64,000 bases of DNA from Streptomyces sp. NBC_00353 (GTDB lineage: Bacteria > Actinomycetota > Actinomycetes > Streptomycetales > Streptomycetaceae), in NCBI RefSeq assembly GCF_036108815.1, contig NZ_CP107985.1:1426001-1490000 (forward strand), in the 5' to 3' direction. Numbering within the stretch: the stretch's first letter is position 1; each line of letters opens with the position of its first letter. Both the position numbers and the translations under genes were made by a program. Of this stretch, positions 34,172-43,597 are shown one piece after another. Below the pieces are notes generated by a model that worked only from the letters and a program-made list of their open reading frames with translations, was not told the DNA's origin and did not search any database.

Positions 34172-37100
34172 TCAGTGGACGAACCGGACCACGGGACGCA
34201 GTCGTGAGGTGAGGTCGGCCAGCATCTGTTCGGCCTGTGGCAGTACGCGGGGACCGAGGGAGGCGGTGCCGACGGCGACGGCCACTCCGGTCCAGGCCAG
34301 TGGGCCCAGCGGCGTGCACCCGAAGAAGTGGCTGACGACAGGTGTCTGGACGAGGGCGATGAGCACAGCGGCGGTGCCGAGGACCGTGGCCAGGACCAAC
34401 GGGCTGTGGCGGCGTCCGACGACGGTCTGCGTGAGTTGGGCGCCGACCACACCGCACAGGGCCATCGTGCTGGTGCGTCGTGCCGTGCCGGGGGTGAGGG
34501 TACCGATGAGCCACGCGGTGGCCGCGCCGATACCGGTGATCAGGCCACGTTGGCGGATCTGACGTGTCAGCGGTTGCCCGAGGACGGCGACGCCCACGGG
34601 TACGGTATCGGCTGCGGTGGGCTCACCGGCGGGTTCCGGGTCGTGGGGGGTGACCGCGACCGCCATCGCCGGGAACATGTCGGTGAGCAGGTTGACCAGC
34701 AACAGCTGACGTGTCGACAGCGGCGACGTGCCGGACAGCAGTGTGCCCAGTACGGAGAAGCCGACCTCGCCGGCGTTCCCGCCGAGCAGGATGCTGATCG
34801 CGTCGGCCACGCTGCGCCAAAGGGCTCGTCCTTCGCCGATGGCGTCGATGAGGACCGACAGTTCGTCGTTGGTGATCACGAGGTCTGCGGCGTTGCGTGC
34901 GGCTGCCGATCCACGTGCGGCGATACCGACCCCGACATCGGCGGCGCGGATTGCGGCGGCGTCGTTGGCGCCGTCCCCCACCATGCCCACGACGCAACCC
35001 GCCTCCCGGAGTGCCTCGACGACCTGGAGCTTCTGCTCGGGTGCGACGCGGGCCACTACGCCGCAGTCCCGGAGCAGGCGGCCCCGTCCCGCCCGGTCCA
35101 GTGAAGCCAACTCGTTGCCGGTGACGACCGTGACATCCGCGGGCCAGCCCAGAGCGATGGCCACGGAGCGGGCGGTCTGCGGGTGGTCGCCGGTGAGCAT
35201 GACGGGGCGCACGCCGACCTCTCCGAGACCGGCCACGAGCGGGGCGGAGCTGGGGCGGGGGGTGTCGGCCAGTGCCACGAACCCGATGAGATCCAGCAGT
35301 TCGAGGGGCTTGTCCAGCGCCTCCCTCGCCTCGTCGTCCGTCGCGAGACGGCGCTGGGCGACGGCCAGGAGCCGCAGGCCCTGGCCGGCGAGGGAGAGAG
35401 CCTCTTCGACGGCTGCCGTATCCGTATCCGGGCAGCAGGGCAGCACAACTTCCGGCGCGCCCTTGACGACCAGCAAGTTCGAACCGTCCGCGTCTCTTCC
35501 GGTGGCGGCGGCATATCCCCGGCTCGCCTCGAAGGGCTGGGCCTTTACGGTGGTCCACCCTGTCTCGGGCGGGGCCGCCACCAGGACCGCCTCGTCGGTG
35601 GCATGCGCGTGGGCGCCCGGCTGCTCGGCGACGCGGGGGCAGGCCCGGGCGGCAATGCGGAGGATCTGTTTCGACTCAGGGGTGTCGGCCGGCTGCTCGG
35701 CGCCTGTGCCGGTGATCAGGCGGACGACCCGCAACCGGTTCTCGGTGAGGGTCCCGGTCTTGTCGAAGCACATGGTGTCCACGCGTCCGAGTGCCTCCAG
35801 GCTGCGTGGTGTGCGTACCAGGACGCCAAGCTTGCTCAGCCGCCGTGCCGCGGCCATCTGCGCCACGGTCGCGACCAGAGGCATTCCCTCGGGCACGGCG
35901 GCCACTGCGACTGCCAGTCCACCCTGGAGGGCTGTGCGCACCGGGCGGCCGCGCAGCAGGGACAGGCCGGCCACCGCGGCGCCGCCGGCGAGGGTGAGGG
36001 GCAGCACCCGGCGGGTCAGCCGGTGCAGTCGTGCCTGAACCCCCGCCGAGGTGGGGACCCGGGCGGCGAGGGACGCCGCGCGGCCGGCTTCGGTCTGGTC
36101 GCCCGTGGCCACCACCACCGCCCGGGCGTGGCCGGCCACCACCGTGGTGCCTTCGAACACCATGCATCTGCGGTCGGCGACGGGCGCCTGTGGTACGGCG
36201 GCCACTTGTTTGCGGGTGGGCAGTGACTCGCCCGTCAGCGAGGACTCGTCCACCTCGAAGCCACTGACCTCCAGCAGCCGCGCGTCGGCCGGCACCACAT
36301 CGTTGGTGCGCAGCTCGATCACGTCGCCGGGCGCCAGCCGCGAGGCCTCGACGACGGATGCTTCCTCTGCTGACGGGTGAGCGAGTCGCCGGGCGTTTTG
36401 CCGCTGCCCGGTCACGAGTGCGGACAGTGCACGCTCCGCGCGCAATCGCTGGACCCCGCCGACCAAGGCGTTCACCGCCACGGCGGCGATGACCAGGAAC
36501 GCGTCCACCGCGGAGCCCAGCAGTGCCTGCGCGGTGGCACCGACCACCAGGACCGGGGTGAACGGGTCGTCCAGTTCGGCCCACACGGCGCCGGCCAGAC
36601 GTGCGCTCACCCGTGCGGGCGCGAGGGCCGGGTGCGTGGCAGCGGCGCCCGCGAGGTCGCCGGCCCGGGTCCGTACCACCGTCACGGCGGTGGGCGCGGC
36701 ACGCGAGGCCTTCGCCAGCCGGGCCATGACCTGCTCGGGCTGCAGCGCGTGCCAGGGCACTCGCGGAGTGGGGTGGGGAGTCGTACCGGCGGCTACACCG
36801 AGTGCGGCGCACCAACCCATGACCAGGGCCGCGGCAGCGGCGATATTGACGGGGCTGAGCCGCACTTCGAGGGGGAAGGGAACCCGCTGCGACCGAGCCC
36901 CCTGCGTGAGTACCAGGAGCTCGGAGAGCGTGGCACCCGCCTCGGCGCAGAACTTGGCACGCCGGCTGACCGCCCGCGCTGCGGGTACGGCTGACAGCAG
37001 CCGCCATACACCCTCGAGTCCGCGCAGAGGCAGAAGGTCGGCGCCCCAGACGACAGCGCTGCGCTCGTCGGTGACGGCGACGGCGATGTCACTGCGGAGC

Positions 37101-38764
37101 AGTCCAGCGAGCACGTCGTGGGCGGCGGAAGTCAGCTCCCGTTCGGCTGCCGCCCGGTCGTGCGGGACGCGCGCCACCGTGAGAACCGTTCGGCCCTCGT
37201 TCTGCAGGGCAGCCACCACCTCGGCCAACGGGATCTCGGCAGAGGCGAGTTGGTCGGCCAGGGTCCCGAACTCGCCCAGCGAGCAGTCGTCCACCACCAC
37301 GACGTGCAGACCGGCTCGGCGCGCTGCGTCCAGCGCGGCTTCGGCCATGGGGTCGACCTCCCAGCCGACCAGAACGGTGCCGACGTCCCTGCCGCGCACC
37401 GACGCGACCATCAGTCCCGCGTCCAGCGCCGTCTCATCAGGCACCGGGCGAAGACCGATGCACGGTACCTCGGACGGCGTTGTCGCGTCCTCGGGCGCGC
37501 TCACGGCCGCGGTGGCTTCCTGCCACAACCGGTGGTGATCCCAGCCGGCCATGCTGGGGTGGACTTCGAGCACGGTGCGTCGAGTGCTGCGCAGTGCTGC
37601 GGGATGCAGGACCACGGTGTCCACGAGCTCCAGTTGGCGCAGCCGCTCGGGGTCGCGGACCAGCACGTCCTCGCGTGCCAGGGCACTGCCGAGAGCCGCG
37701 GTGAAGGCCGCCGGTCCGTAACGTGCGGCCTTGGGGGAACCGGCCAGTACGGTCTCGGCCGCCTCGTCGATGCTGCGGGTGAACAGGAGCTTGGTGGCGG
37801 CGCCGCCCAGCATCCCGTTGACCGCAGCAGCGGCATATTCCTCACCCGGGCTCGGACGCAGCGGCGGACGTACGACGTCGGTGTCGGCCACAGTCAGCCG
37901 ATCCGGGGCGCACAGCGTGTCGTGTACGGCGTCGAACGTCGCGAGCTGAGCCAGGGATTCCACCAACTGGGCACTCCGCAGTGCCGCGTCGAGCAGCAGC
38001 GGACTCGGCGACTGCCCGATCCCGCAGACGGCCGCATGGGCCGCGGCCAGCACCAGATCGGATGCGTCCGGGCCCAGTGCACGACTCAGCACCGCGCGTA
38101 CCCGCGAGTCCTCACGCAGCACGACGACCGCGGCCACCATGGCCTCCGGGGCGCGCTTCAGAAAGGCTGCCCGTCCCGCGAGTGCTACGCCGATGCCCGC
38201 CGCGTCGCACGCCAGGGCGACCGCGTTGGCGCGCACGCTCCCAGCGGCACCCGGGTGCACGTGTTCCAGCACCTGATCGCCGACGTGCACAAGCCCGTGT
38301 TCGGCGGCCAGTTCGGACACCGTGTCCGCCACCTGCTCGCTGACCGCGTCCTCGGTCGTCTGCACGACCAGCCGCCCCAGGCCGCCGTCCCAGTAGGCGA
38401 TCAGCACGTCAGGGTGCTCGGCCAGCTCGACAGCCACTTTTCTGGCAGCGGCCTCGAGCCGTTCCACGGTTCGAACGGGCGCGTCCGGGTGGTGCTGCAG
38501 TGCGAGGTGCATCCGTGAACCGGCGCGCCAGTATCCGACCTGAGGAGTGATCGCGTTGCGGGCGGCCCTGCCGACCCGCAGCGCGGTCGCCGACACCGCC
38601 GCCGCCCCGTCCACCGCGCCGCGCGCACCGGCATTCACGAGATCAGCGGCCATCCGCGCCGCATCTGCGGTCGGCGTGGCGATCCGACGGGTGGCCTGGA
38701 CCGGCACAGCCAAGGCGCTCTGGAGGGCCACGGCGGGCAGCCCGGTCAGCAAGCGGAGCAGCAT
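34172..38764 (-). CDS. Giant CtpH/CtpI-type cation-translocating P-type ATPase
   Basis: The protein has 1530 residues. About 640 N-terminal residues precede the first canonical membrane segments and include two Ala-rich repeats of uncertain fold and a Ser/Ala-rich degenerate HAD-like region. The C-terminal half is a complete P2-type pump: SLTGES near 841, VPEGMP (membrane helix 4) near 958, the phosphorylation site FDKTGTLTE near 1000, KGAPE near 1101 and the hinge GDGANDAAAIRAADVG near 1263. Length and layout match mycobacterial CtpH/CtpI. PEG in helix 4 resembles calcium/manganese pumps, but the ion is not established. AAGG lies six bases before the ATG. A Lys/Ala-rich membrane protein gene lies directly upstream. 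Confidence 0.92.
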   Translation of the reverse strand: MLLRLLTGLPAVALQSALAVPVQATRRIATPTADAARMAADLVNAGARGAVDGAAAVSATALRVGRAARNAITPQVGYWRAGSRMHLALQHHPDAPVRTVERLEAAARKVAVELAEHPDVLIAYWDGGLGRLVVQTTEDAVSEQVADTVSELAAEHGLVHVGDQVLEHVHPGAAGSVRANAVALACDAAGIGVALAGRAAFLKRAPEAMVAAVVVLREDSRVRAVLSRALGPDASDLVLAAAHAAVCGIGQSPSPLLLDAALRSAQLVESLAQLATFDAVHDTLCAPDRLTVADTDVVRPPLRPSPGEEYAAAAVNGMLGGAATKLLFTRSIDEAAETVLAGSPKAARYGPAAFTAALGSALAREDVLVRDPERLRQLELVDTVVLHPAALRSTRRTVLEVHPSMAGWDHHRLWQEATAAVSAPEDATTPSEVPCIGLRPVPDETALDAGLMVASVRGRDVGTVLVGWEVDPMAEAALDAARRAGLHVVVVDDCSLGEFGTLADQLASAEIPLAEVVAALQNEGRTVLTVARVPHDRAAAERELTSAAHDVLAGLLRSDIAVAVTDERSAVVWGADLLPLRGLEGVWRLLSAVPAARAVSRRAKFCAEAGATLSELLVLTQGARSQRVPFPLEVRLSPVNIAAAAALVMGWCAALGVAAGTTPHPTPRVPWHALQPEQVMARLAKASRAAPTAVTVVRTRAGDLAGAAATHPALAPARVSARLAGAVWAELDDPFTPVLVVGATAQALLGSAVDAFLVIAAVAVNALVGGVQRLRAERALSALVTGQRQNARRLAHPSAEEASVVEASRLAPGDVIELRTNDVVPADARLLEVSGFEVDESSLTGESLPTRKQVAAVPQAPVADRRCMVFEGTTVVAGHARAVVVATGDQTEAGRAASLAARVPTSAGVQARLHRLTRRVLPLTLAGGAAVAGLSLLRGRPVRTALQGGLAVAVAAVPEGMPLVATVAQMAAARRLSKLGVLVRTPRSLEALGRVDTMCFDKTGTLTENRLRVVRLITGTGAEQPADTPESKQILRIAARACPRVAEQPGAHAHATDEAVLVAAPPETGWTTVKAQPFEASRGYAAATGRDADGSNLLVVKGAPEVVLPCCPDTDTAAVEEALSLAGQGLRLLAVAQRRLATDDEAREALDKPLELLDLIGFVALADTPRPSSAPLVAGLGEVGVRPVMLTGDHPQTARSVAIALGWPADVTVVTGNELASLDRAGRGRLLRDCGVVARVAPEQKLQVVEALREAGCVVGMVGDGANDAAAIRAADVGVGIAARGSAAARNAADLVITNDELSVLIDAIGEGRALWRSVADAISILLGGNAGEVGFSVLGTLLSGTSPLSTRQLLLVNLLTDMFPAMAVAVTPHDPEPAGEPTAADTVPVGVAVLGQPLTRQIRQRGLITGIGAATAWLIGTLTPGTARRTSTMALCGVVGAQLTQTVVGRRHSPLVLATVLGTAAVLIALVQTPVVSHFFGCTPLGPLAWTGVAVAVGTASLGPRVLPQAEQMLADLTSRLRPVVRFVH

Positions 38765-38862
38765 GTCTCACCTTCGCGGGCTTGCCGCACGGAGCCGGGA
38801 GCAGAACGGTCCGTGACAGGCGCCGGGCGCGGAACGGTCGTAACAGCGGATGGGAGGCGGCC

Positions 38863-39471
38863 TCAGGACTTCTTCCGCCCACCGGCCTTGGCGCGCGAGG
38901 TGCCCGAGGCGCTCGTGGCGGCGCGCTTGGACGAGCGGGCCTTCGCCGTCCCGGAGGCGGTCGACGCCTTGGCCGGGCGGGTCTTCGCCGTTCCCGACGC
39001 GGTCGATGCTTTGGCCGGGCGGGTCTTGGCCTTTCCGGAAGTGGCCGATGCCTTTTTGGCCGGGCGGGTCTTCGCCGCTCTCGTGGTGGTCTGCGCCTTG
39101 GCCGACCGGGCGGCCTGCTTCACCTGCGAACCTTCCGCCCGGGCCTCGCCGGCGGCCTGGGCCCCCGCGGTTTCCGTCGGACGCGGCTGCGTGAGCCACA
39201 CCACTGCGGCGCCCGTCACGGCCACCGGCCACTCGACCACACCGGCTACACCGAGCAGCCCGGCACCGGTGTATGCCGCGACACGCCGAGCATGCGGCGA
39301 GACGATCCCGACGGAGTCCAGAACACCGTCGACGATCCCCTTCACCCGGTCCGCGCCGGGGACCCTGTCCATTGCTGTCATCACCCGCTGCATGGGGTGC
39401 GCCAGTGCCTCCTGGACGGGATGCTGCACCTTCGTGTCCCCTGAGCCAGACACATGGGATCTGTCAGTCAT
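38863..39471 (-). CDS. Lys/Ala-rich histone-like membrane-associated protein
   Basis: The product has 202 residues. Residues 1-60 include helical VQEALAHPMQRVMTAMDRV. Residues 65-95 are hydrophobic (AYTGAGLLGVAGVVEW, VAVTGAAVVWL), likely one or two membrane helices. Residues 110-202 are a basic tail with near-perfect 14-residue repeats of the form KTRPAKASTASGTA, visible in DNA as tandem units of about 42 bp between 38950 and 39080. The tail resembles histone-H1-like DNA-binding tails. GGAGAGA precedes the ATG at 39471. It is co-directional with the P-type ATPase, 98 bases upstream of it, suggesting an operon. Confidence 0.78.
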   Translation of the reverse strand: MTDRSHVSGSGDTKVQHPVQEALAHPMQRVMTAMDRVPGADRVKGIVDGVLDSVGIVSPHARRVAAYTGAGLLGVAGVVEWPVAVTGAAVVWLTQPRPTETAGAQAAGEARAEGSQVKQAARSAKAQTTTRAAKTRPAKKASATSGKAKTRPAKASTASGTAKTRPAKASTASGTAKARSSKRAATSASGTSRAKAGGRKKS

Positions 39472-39906
39472 GGTCGCTCTCTCTCCGTCGGGCAGGTGAG
39501 ACGGACGGCCCGCGGCCGTGACGTCTCTCACCTTTCAGCAACCTTGACAAGATCACGCAACTACGGCAAGCCTGGACATATCCACTTACCGCCAAGTGAG
39601 GTAACAGGCGGTGGACGCCTCAACACCAAGGGCCCGGCCCTCCCGGCTGCGACAAGTCCGGGAAGACCAGCCGCCCGGTCCCGCCGACGCGTCTCCACGG
39701 ATCGCCGACCGACACCCCCGCGTGTCCTGGCCGCGAGGAGTTGAGGACATGAGCGCCCGTCCCGGCCCAGGGCCGCCCTGCGCCCGTCGACTGACCCGCG
39801 TCACGCTGCGCCCCGCCTGATCGACCGAGCTGTTCGGCATGTGCAGTGGCAGCCCAACGTGTTCCGCAGGTGCCAGAACCCCCTACCTCCAGTGGAGGCC
39901 CGTTTC
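39472..39906. other. Divergent intergenic region, no gene recognised
   Basis: Relatively AT-rich between 39535 and 39605, including TTGACA (39545-39550), so promoters for the histone-like gene and for the plus-strand small ORFs probably lie here. Short frames to 39840 show no motif. Confidence 0.4.
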
Positions 39907-40254
39907 ATGCGCATCGAACTGACCTGGCCGCGCTCTGGCGCCCAAGACCGGACCCTGACCCTCGCGCTCCCCCACCTTCCCGCCACCGGTCTGCTCCGCC
40001 CAGCTCTGCGGTACACGAGCCGGCTGTGCACTCCTGTTGCTCTCCGGCGCGCCGCCGCCTGCGCGGAGCCCCTCATCGGAGCCGCAGCCCAGGCCGCCGG
40101 TGCGGACGCACTGACCCGGGCCGCCCTGCCGTACGCCATCCGATTCACCCGGCAAGCACTCCACAGCGGCACACCCGCCGCCATCCCGAGCCAGACAGCG
40201 CGAGCCATCCCCTCCGGATCACACTCGCCGACTCCCCCACCGCCTGCGCGCTGA
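39907..40254 (+). CDS. Hypothetical protein, 115 residues
   Basis: GGAGG lies eight bases before an ATG that begins MRIELTWPRSGAQDRTLTLA. The middle is Ala/Arg-rich (ALRYTSRLCTPVALRRAAAC, AEPLIGAAAQAAGADALTRA) and the end Pro-rich. No family was recognised. It is first of a run of short plus-strand ORFs with good ribosome-binding sites that ends in the SulP gene. Confidence 0.45.
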   Translation: MRIELTWPRSGAQDRTLTLALPHLPATGLLRPALRYTSRLCTPVALRRAAACAEPLIGAAAQAAGADALTRAALPYAIRFTRQALHSGTPAAIPSQTARAIPSGSHSPTPPPPAR

Positions 40255-40578
40255 ACGACGGACCAGGAATTCAGCCCCCGGCGCAAGGGCGCAATCGTCA
40301 ACGCACCGTGACCTCACGTGGAGCCTCTTCGTTCAACTGCAGGTGACGACCGTGGCGAAACCGTCGGACGGACGCGGTCACCGGTATGTGTGGTGAGCAG
40401 TCTCCGTATCGGAAACCCCGCTGCCCAAACCGGGCTGACACCCACGACGGAACACCGACCGAACGAATGTTCCATGAATGAGTGACGCGGGTGAACCTGT
40501 CACTCGTGCGGAGGGGTCGGACTGCCGCAGCCTCCTCGTCGATGTTCCCTGGTATCAGGCATCACGGGAGGACTCAAC

Positions 40579-41013
40579 ATGACGCCCATCAGCGGCGGTG
40601 CACGACAGCGGACGGTACGCCGCGCCGTGTGTACAGCCCTGCTGATCGCGTTGATGACGTTGTTGCACGGAGTGTTCACCCCAGCCGCCGCACCTGTCTT
40701 CAAGGTCGGCCTCGATCACAGCAGCCGTACGCTTCACGAAAGTCAGACGGTCAGCGCCGCTGTCATCGACTCAGCGTCATCAGAGCTGTCCTGCCCACCG
40801 GCTCCCAGCCGTCACAGCGACGACCACAGGTGGCGGTCCGGAACAACCTCGTTCGGCAAGCCACGCCACATCCCATCTGCAGCTACCGCGGTGGCGACCG
40901 ACCCCACGTTCGGCGCAGAGCCCACAGCACCTGGACGCCGTGCCTGCGCACCGGCGCCTGTGGGCAGAGCCGGCTCGGCTGATTCTCCAACAGGTCTCGT
41001 GCTGCGCTGCTGA
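40579..41013 (+). CDS. Hypothetical secreted or anchored protein, 144 residues
   Basis: GGGAGGA lies seven bases before the ATG. Residues 10-38 form a signal peptide or anchor (RRAVCTALLIALMTLLHGVF). The remainder is Ser/Ala/Pro-rich and low in secondary-structure signal, with four Cys. No homologous family was recognised. It is the second gene in the short-ORF run. Confidence 0.5.
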   Translation: MTPISGGARQRTVRRAVCTALLIALMTLLHGVFTPAAAPVFKVGLDHSSRTLHESQTVSAAVIDSASSELSCPPAPSRHSDDHRWRSGTTSFGKPRHIPSAATAVATDPTFGAEPTAPGRRACAPAPVGRAGSADSPTGLVLRC

Positions 41014-41126
41014 TCGGCTCCGGCCGCACATCTCTCGTACACGTCGTGCTCTGCCGCGAGCGGCACGCGAGGTGCGGCCTGCCGTCGTCAACACCTACGT
41101 CACGTGACCTCGCAGGAGAACCCGTC

Positions 41127-41369
41127 ATGCCCGCAGATGTCTTCGCGGCCGTGAGCGCACTGGTGCGCGCCGAAGCGGCTCGCCAGCCCGCCCAGCCCTC
41201 CGCGGCGCCGTTGTCGCCGGACAGTTCACATGCACTCACGGCCTCGGAACGAGAACAGAATTCCTGTGCCCCGAGCCCGACCACTCCACAACCGAATCCC
41301 GCGTCCGCTCCGCCTCGGGCCGGCCTGCTGTCCGACCTGCAGCGTCGGCTCCTGGCATTGCTCCACTGA
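41127..41369 (+). CDS. Hypothetical protein, 80 residues
   Basis: AGGAG lies eight bases before the ATG. The product starts MPADVFAAVSALVRAEAARQ, has a Pro/Ser/Ala-rich low-complexity middle and ends with an amphipathic GLLSDLQRRLLALLH helix. It has no recognised family. It is third in the short-ORF run. Confidence 0.45.
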   Translation: MPADVFAAVSALVRAEAARQPAQPSAAPLSPDSSHALTASEREQNSCAPSPTTPQPNPASAPPRAGLLSDLQRRLLALLH

Positions 41370-41454
41370 CGCCAGGTCAGTCAACCCGAGCGCAACCCCG
41401 TGGACCCGATCGTCATCCGTACTTCGCATGACCGTGCAGGAGAGACAAGCTGAC

Positions 41455-41595
41455 ATGCAGTCATTCAACAACCGTGCCCGCAGCTGCCACCGGAGTGTCG
41501 CCGCCCCAAGCCCCATCCCTCACAGATGCGAGGGGATCCACGTCGGCTCCGAGCTCGCCCACGGGCGGGCCACTGGCACCATCCGCGCCCTGTGA
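41455..41595 (+). CDS. Small ORF (46 residues) translationally coupled to SulP
   Basis: AGGAGAG lies about ten bases before an ATG giving a short Arg/His/Ser-rich peptide starting MQSFNNRARSCHRS. Its TGA (41593-41595) overlaps the GTG start of the SulP gene (41592-41594) in a GTGA arrangement. That suggests a leader or coupling ORF; no function is implied by the sequence itself. Confidence 0.45.
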   Translation: MQSFNNRARSCHRSVAAPSPIPHRCEGIHVGSELAHGRATGTIRAL

Positions 41596-43121
41596 AGGGC
41601 ATCATCCACGACCCCAGCGGCCGACGCCGGCGGGGGAAGGCCCTCTGGCGCGGCGAAGAGGGTGTGTGCGGAGCAAGGGGTAGAGACGACTTCGCCGCAT
41701 CTCTGGTGGTGTTCCTGGTCGCGCTGCCGCTGTGTGTGGGGGTGGCTGTCGCCTCCGGTGTTCCGGCCGAGCTGGGTCTGGTCACGGGAATCGTGGGAGG
41801 GCTGGTGACCGGATTGCTGCCGGGGAGCAGTCTCCAGGTCAGCGGCCCAGCGGCCGGCCTGACGGTGCTGGTCTACGAAGCCGTGACGGCTCACGGCCTC
41901 GCCGGCCTCGGTGTTCTCGTCCTCGCCGCCGGCCTGCTTCAGCTCCTCATGGGCGTACTCAGGCTGGGCCGCTGGTTCCGGGCCATCTCTGTGGCCGTCG
42001 TCCAAGGCATGCTCGCCGGCATCGGACTGCTGCTTATCGCCGGCCAGTTGTACGTCATGGCCGATCGCGAGGCGCCTGATACCGGGCCTTCCAAGATCGC
42101 CGGTATGCCCGGTCTGCTGGCCGATGTGTTCAGTTCCGCCCAGTCCATGGTGGCTCTCGGACTGGGCCTCGGGACGATCGCTGTCCTGGTCGGGTGGAAG
42201 CGCCTCCCTCCGTCGATGCGGCTCGTGCCCGCTCCGCTGGTCGCTGTCGCCGTCGCCTCCGCTACCGCCGCGATCTGCGACACGCCTGTCGCGAAGGTCG
42301 AGGTACAGGGGCTGCTGGACGCCATCCAGCCACCGAGCGCGGACGCATTCGGGCTGTTGACTCAGCTCGGCGTCCTCGGAACGGTGCTCGCGTTCGCCCT
42401 GATCGCATCGGCCGAAAGCCTGTTCAGCGCGGCGGCGGTGGACCGCCTCCACGCGGGACCACGCACGGATTACGACAAGGAACTCATCGCCCAGGGCGCC
42501 GGCAACGCGGTATGCGGTGCGCTCGGCTCGCTGCCCCTGACCGCGGTCATTGTCCGCAGCGCGGCCAATGTCCAGGCGGGCGCACGGAGCAAGGCGTCCA
42601 GAGTGCTGCACGGGGTATGGCTGTTGTTGTTCGCCGCGCTGCTGCCGTCGGCACTCGGTGTGATTCCGCTGTCCTGCCTCGCGGGCATCCTCGTCTACTC
42701 CGGCGCGAAGCTCGTCCCTGTCAAGGAGCTGATTGTGCTGTGGCGTGCGCACCGGGGCGAGGCAGTGATCGTGGTCGCCACGGCTGGGATGATCGTCGTG
42801 GCGAACATGTTCGAAGGCGTGCTGATCGGTGTTGCGCTCTCCGTGGCGAAGTCGGCGTGGGACACCTCTCACCTTCAGGTCGATGTCGCCGACGGAGGAG
42901 TCGGCGTGATCCGCGCGCGGCTGACGGGCAATGCGACGTTCCTCCGACTGCCGGCGATACTCGACGCCCTGGAGGCGCTGCCGAAGGACCGCCCGATCGA
43001 GCTCGACCTGTCGGGCCTGCGGCATCTGGACCATGCGTGCCTCACTGCCCTGACCACCTGGGCGGACAGACACAACACCCCGGGCACCGCCCCGGTCAGA
43101 TTGGTCCCCGCGGAACCCTGA
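41592..43121 (+). CDS. SulP-family anion transporter
   Basis: This protein of about 509 residues has the SulP core starting DFAASLVVFLVALPLCVGVA, GLLPGSSLQVSGPAAGLTVL (SulP signature helices 3-4), ASAESLFSAAAVDRL and GALGSLPLTAVIVRSAANVQ. A shortened STAS-like C-terminal segment follows (IELDLSGLRHLDHACLTAL). SulP proteins move sulfate, bicarbonate or other anions; this short actinobacterial subgroup is often suspected of bicarbonate transport. The GTG at 41592 was chosen for its overlap with the preceding small ORF; GTG 41664 is an alternative. Confidence 0.88.
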   Translation: MKGIIHDPSGRRRRGKALWRGEEGVCGARGRDDFAASLVVFLVALPLCVGVAVASGVPAELGLVTGIVGGLVTGLLPGSSLQVSGPAAGLTVLVYEAVTAHGLAGLGVLVLAAGLLQLLMGVLRLGRWFRAISVAVVQGMLAGIGLLLIAGQLYVMADREAPDTGPSKIAGMPGLLADVFSSAQSMVALGLGLGTIAVLVGWKRLPPSMRLVPAPLVAVAVASATAAICDTPVAKVEVQGLLDAIQPPSADAFGLLTQLGVLGTVLAFALIASAESLFSAAAVDRLHAGPRTDYDKELIAQGAGNAVCGALGSLPLTAVIVRSAANVQAGARSKASRVLHGVWLLLFAALLPSALGVIPLSCLAGILVYSGAKLVPVKELIVLWRAHRGEAVIVVATAGMIVVANMFEGVLIGVALSVAKSAWDTSHLQVDVADGGVGVIRARLTGNATFLRLPAILDALEALPKDRPIELDLSGLRHLDHACLTALTTWADRHNTPGTAPVRLVPAEP

Positions 43122-43249
43122 CCGACACGACTCATGACGGCGGTTCGGGCCGTGCGCCGGTGCAGGCCTCTACTGGTCGGTGCCGCAGCCGGCCCCTGCC
43201 CCACCGTACGGACGTCGGGGCGCCGCCACCGGACGGTACGCACGCAAGC

Positions 43250-43286
43250 GACGGGTGTCCCCCCAGACGTCGGGGGGACACCCGTC
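43250..43286. terminator. Bidirectional terminator between SulP and His-rich protein genes
   Basis: A perfect 15-bp stem (arm GACGGGTGTCCCCCC) with a 7-base loop lies between convergent genes. The arm on either strand is followed by a short T-containing stretch. Confidence 0.85.
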
Positions 43287-43300
43287 TTGCACACAACGTG

Positions 43301-43597
43301 TCAGTGGTCGTCCCAGTGCCCGTCATGACCGACGTGCCGGTGACCGTCGTGCACGTAGTCCACGTGGTCCCCGTGCGGCACCGCGACATGCCCGCACCCG
43401 TCGCCATGCTGGTGCGCGTGGTCGCCGTGAGCGGTGTGCCCGCCCGGTTCACACTCGTCCACATGGCCGTCGTGAACACGATGGAGGTGACCGTCGTGCA
43501 CGTAGTCCACGTGGTCCTCGTGCGGGATGGCCACGTGGCCGCAGCCCTTGCCGTGCTGATGCATGTGGTCGGGATGGGGGGCATGTGCTGTGGTCAT
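43301..43597 (-). CDS. Histidine-rich metal-binding protein with internal duplication
   Basis: This 98-residue protein has about 29 percent His. Two near-identical units, HQHGKGCGHVAIPHEDHVDY and HQHGDGCGHVAVPHGDHVDY, are each followed by VHDGH. Each unit has one Cys inside a His cluster, ideal for zinc, nickel or cobalt. There is no signal peptide, so it is probably a cytoplasmic metal buffer or chaperone. GGAG lies seven bases before the ATG at 43597. Single-unit relatives are common near metal-homeostasis genes in Streptomyces. Confidence 0.82.
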   Translation of the reverse strand: MTTAHAPHPDHMHQHGKGCGHVAIPHEDHVDYVHDGHLHRVHDGHVDECEPGGHTAHGDHAHQHGDGCGHVAVPHGDHVDYVHDGHRHVGHDGHWDDH

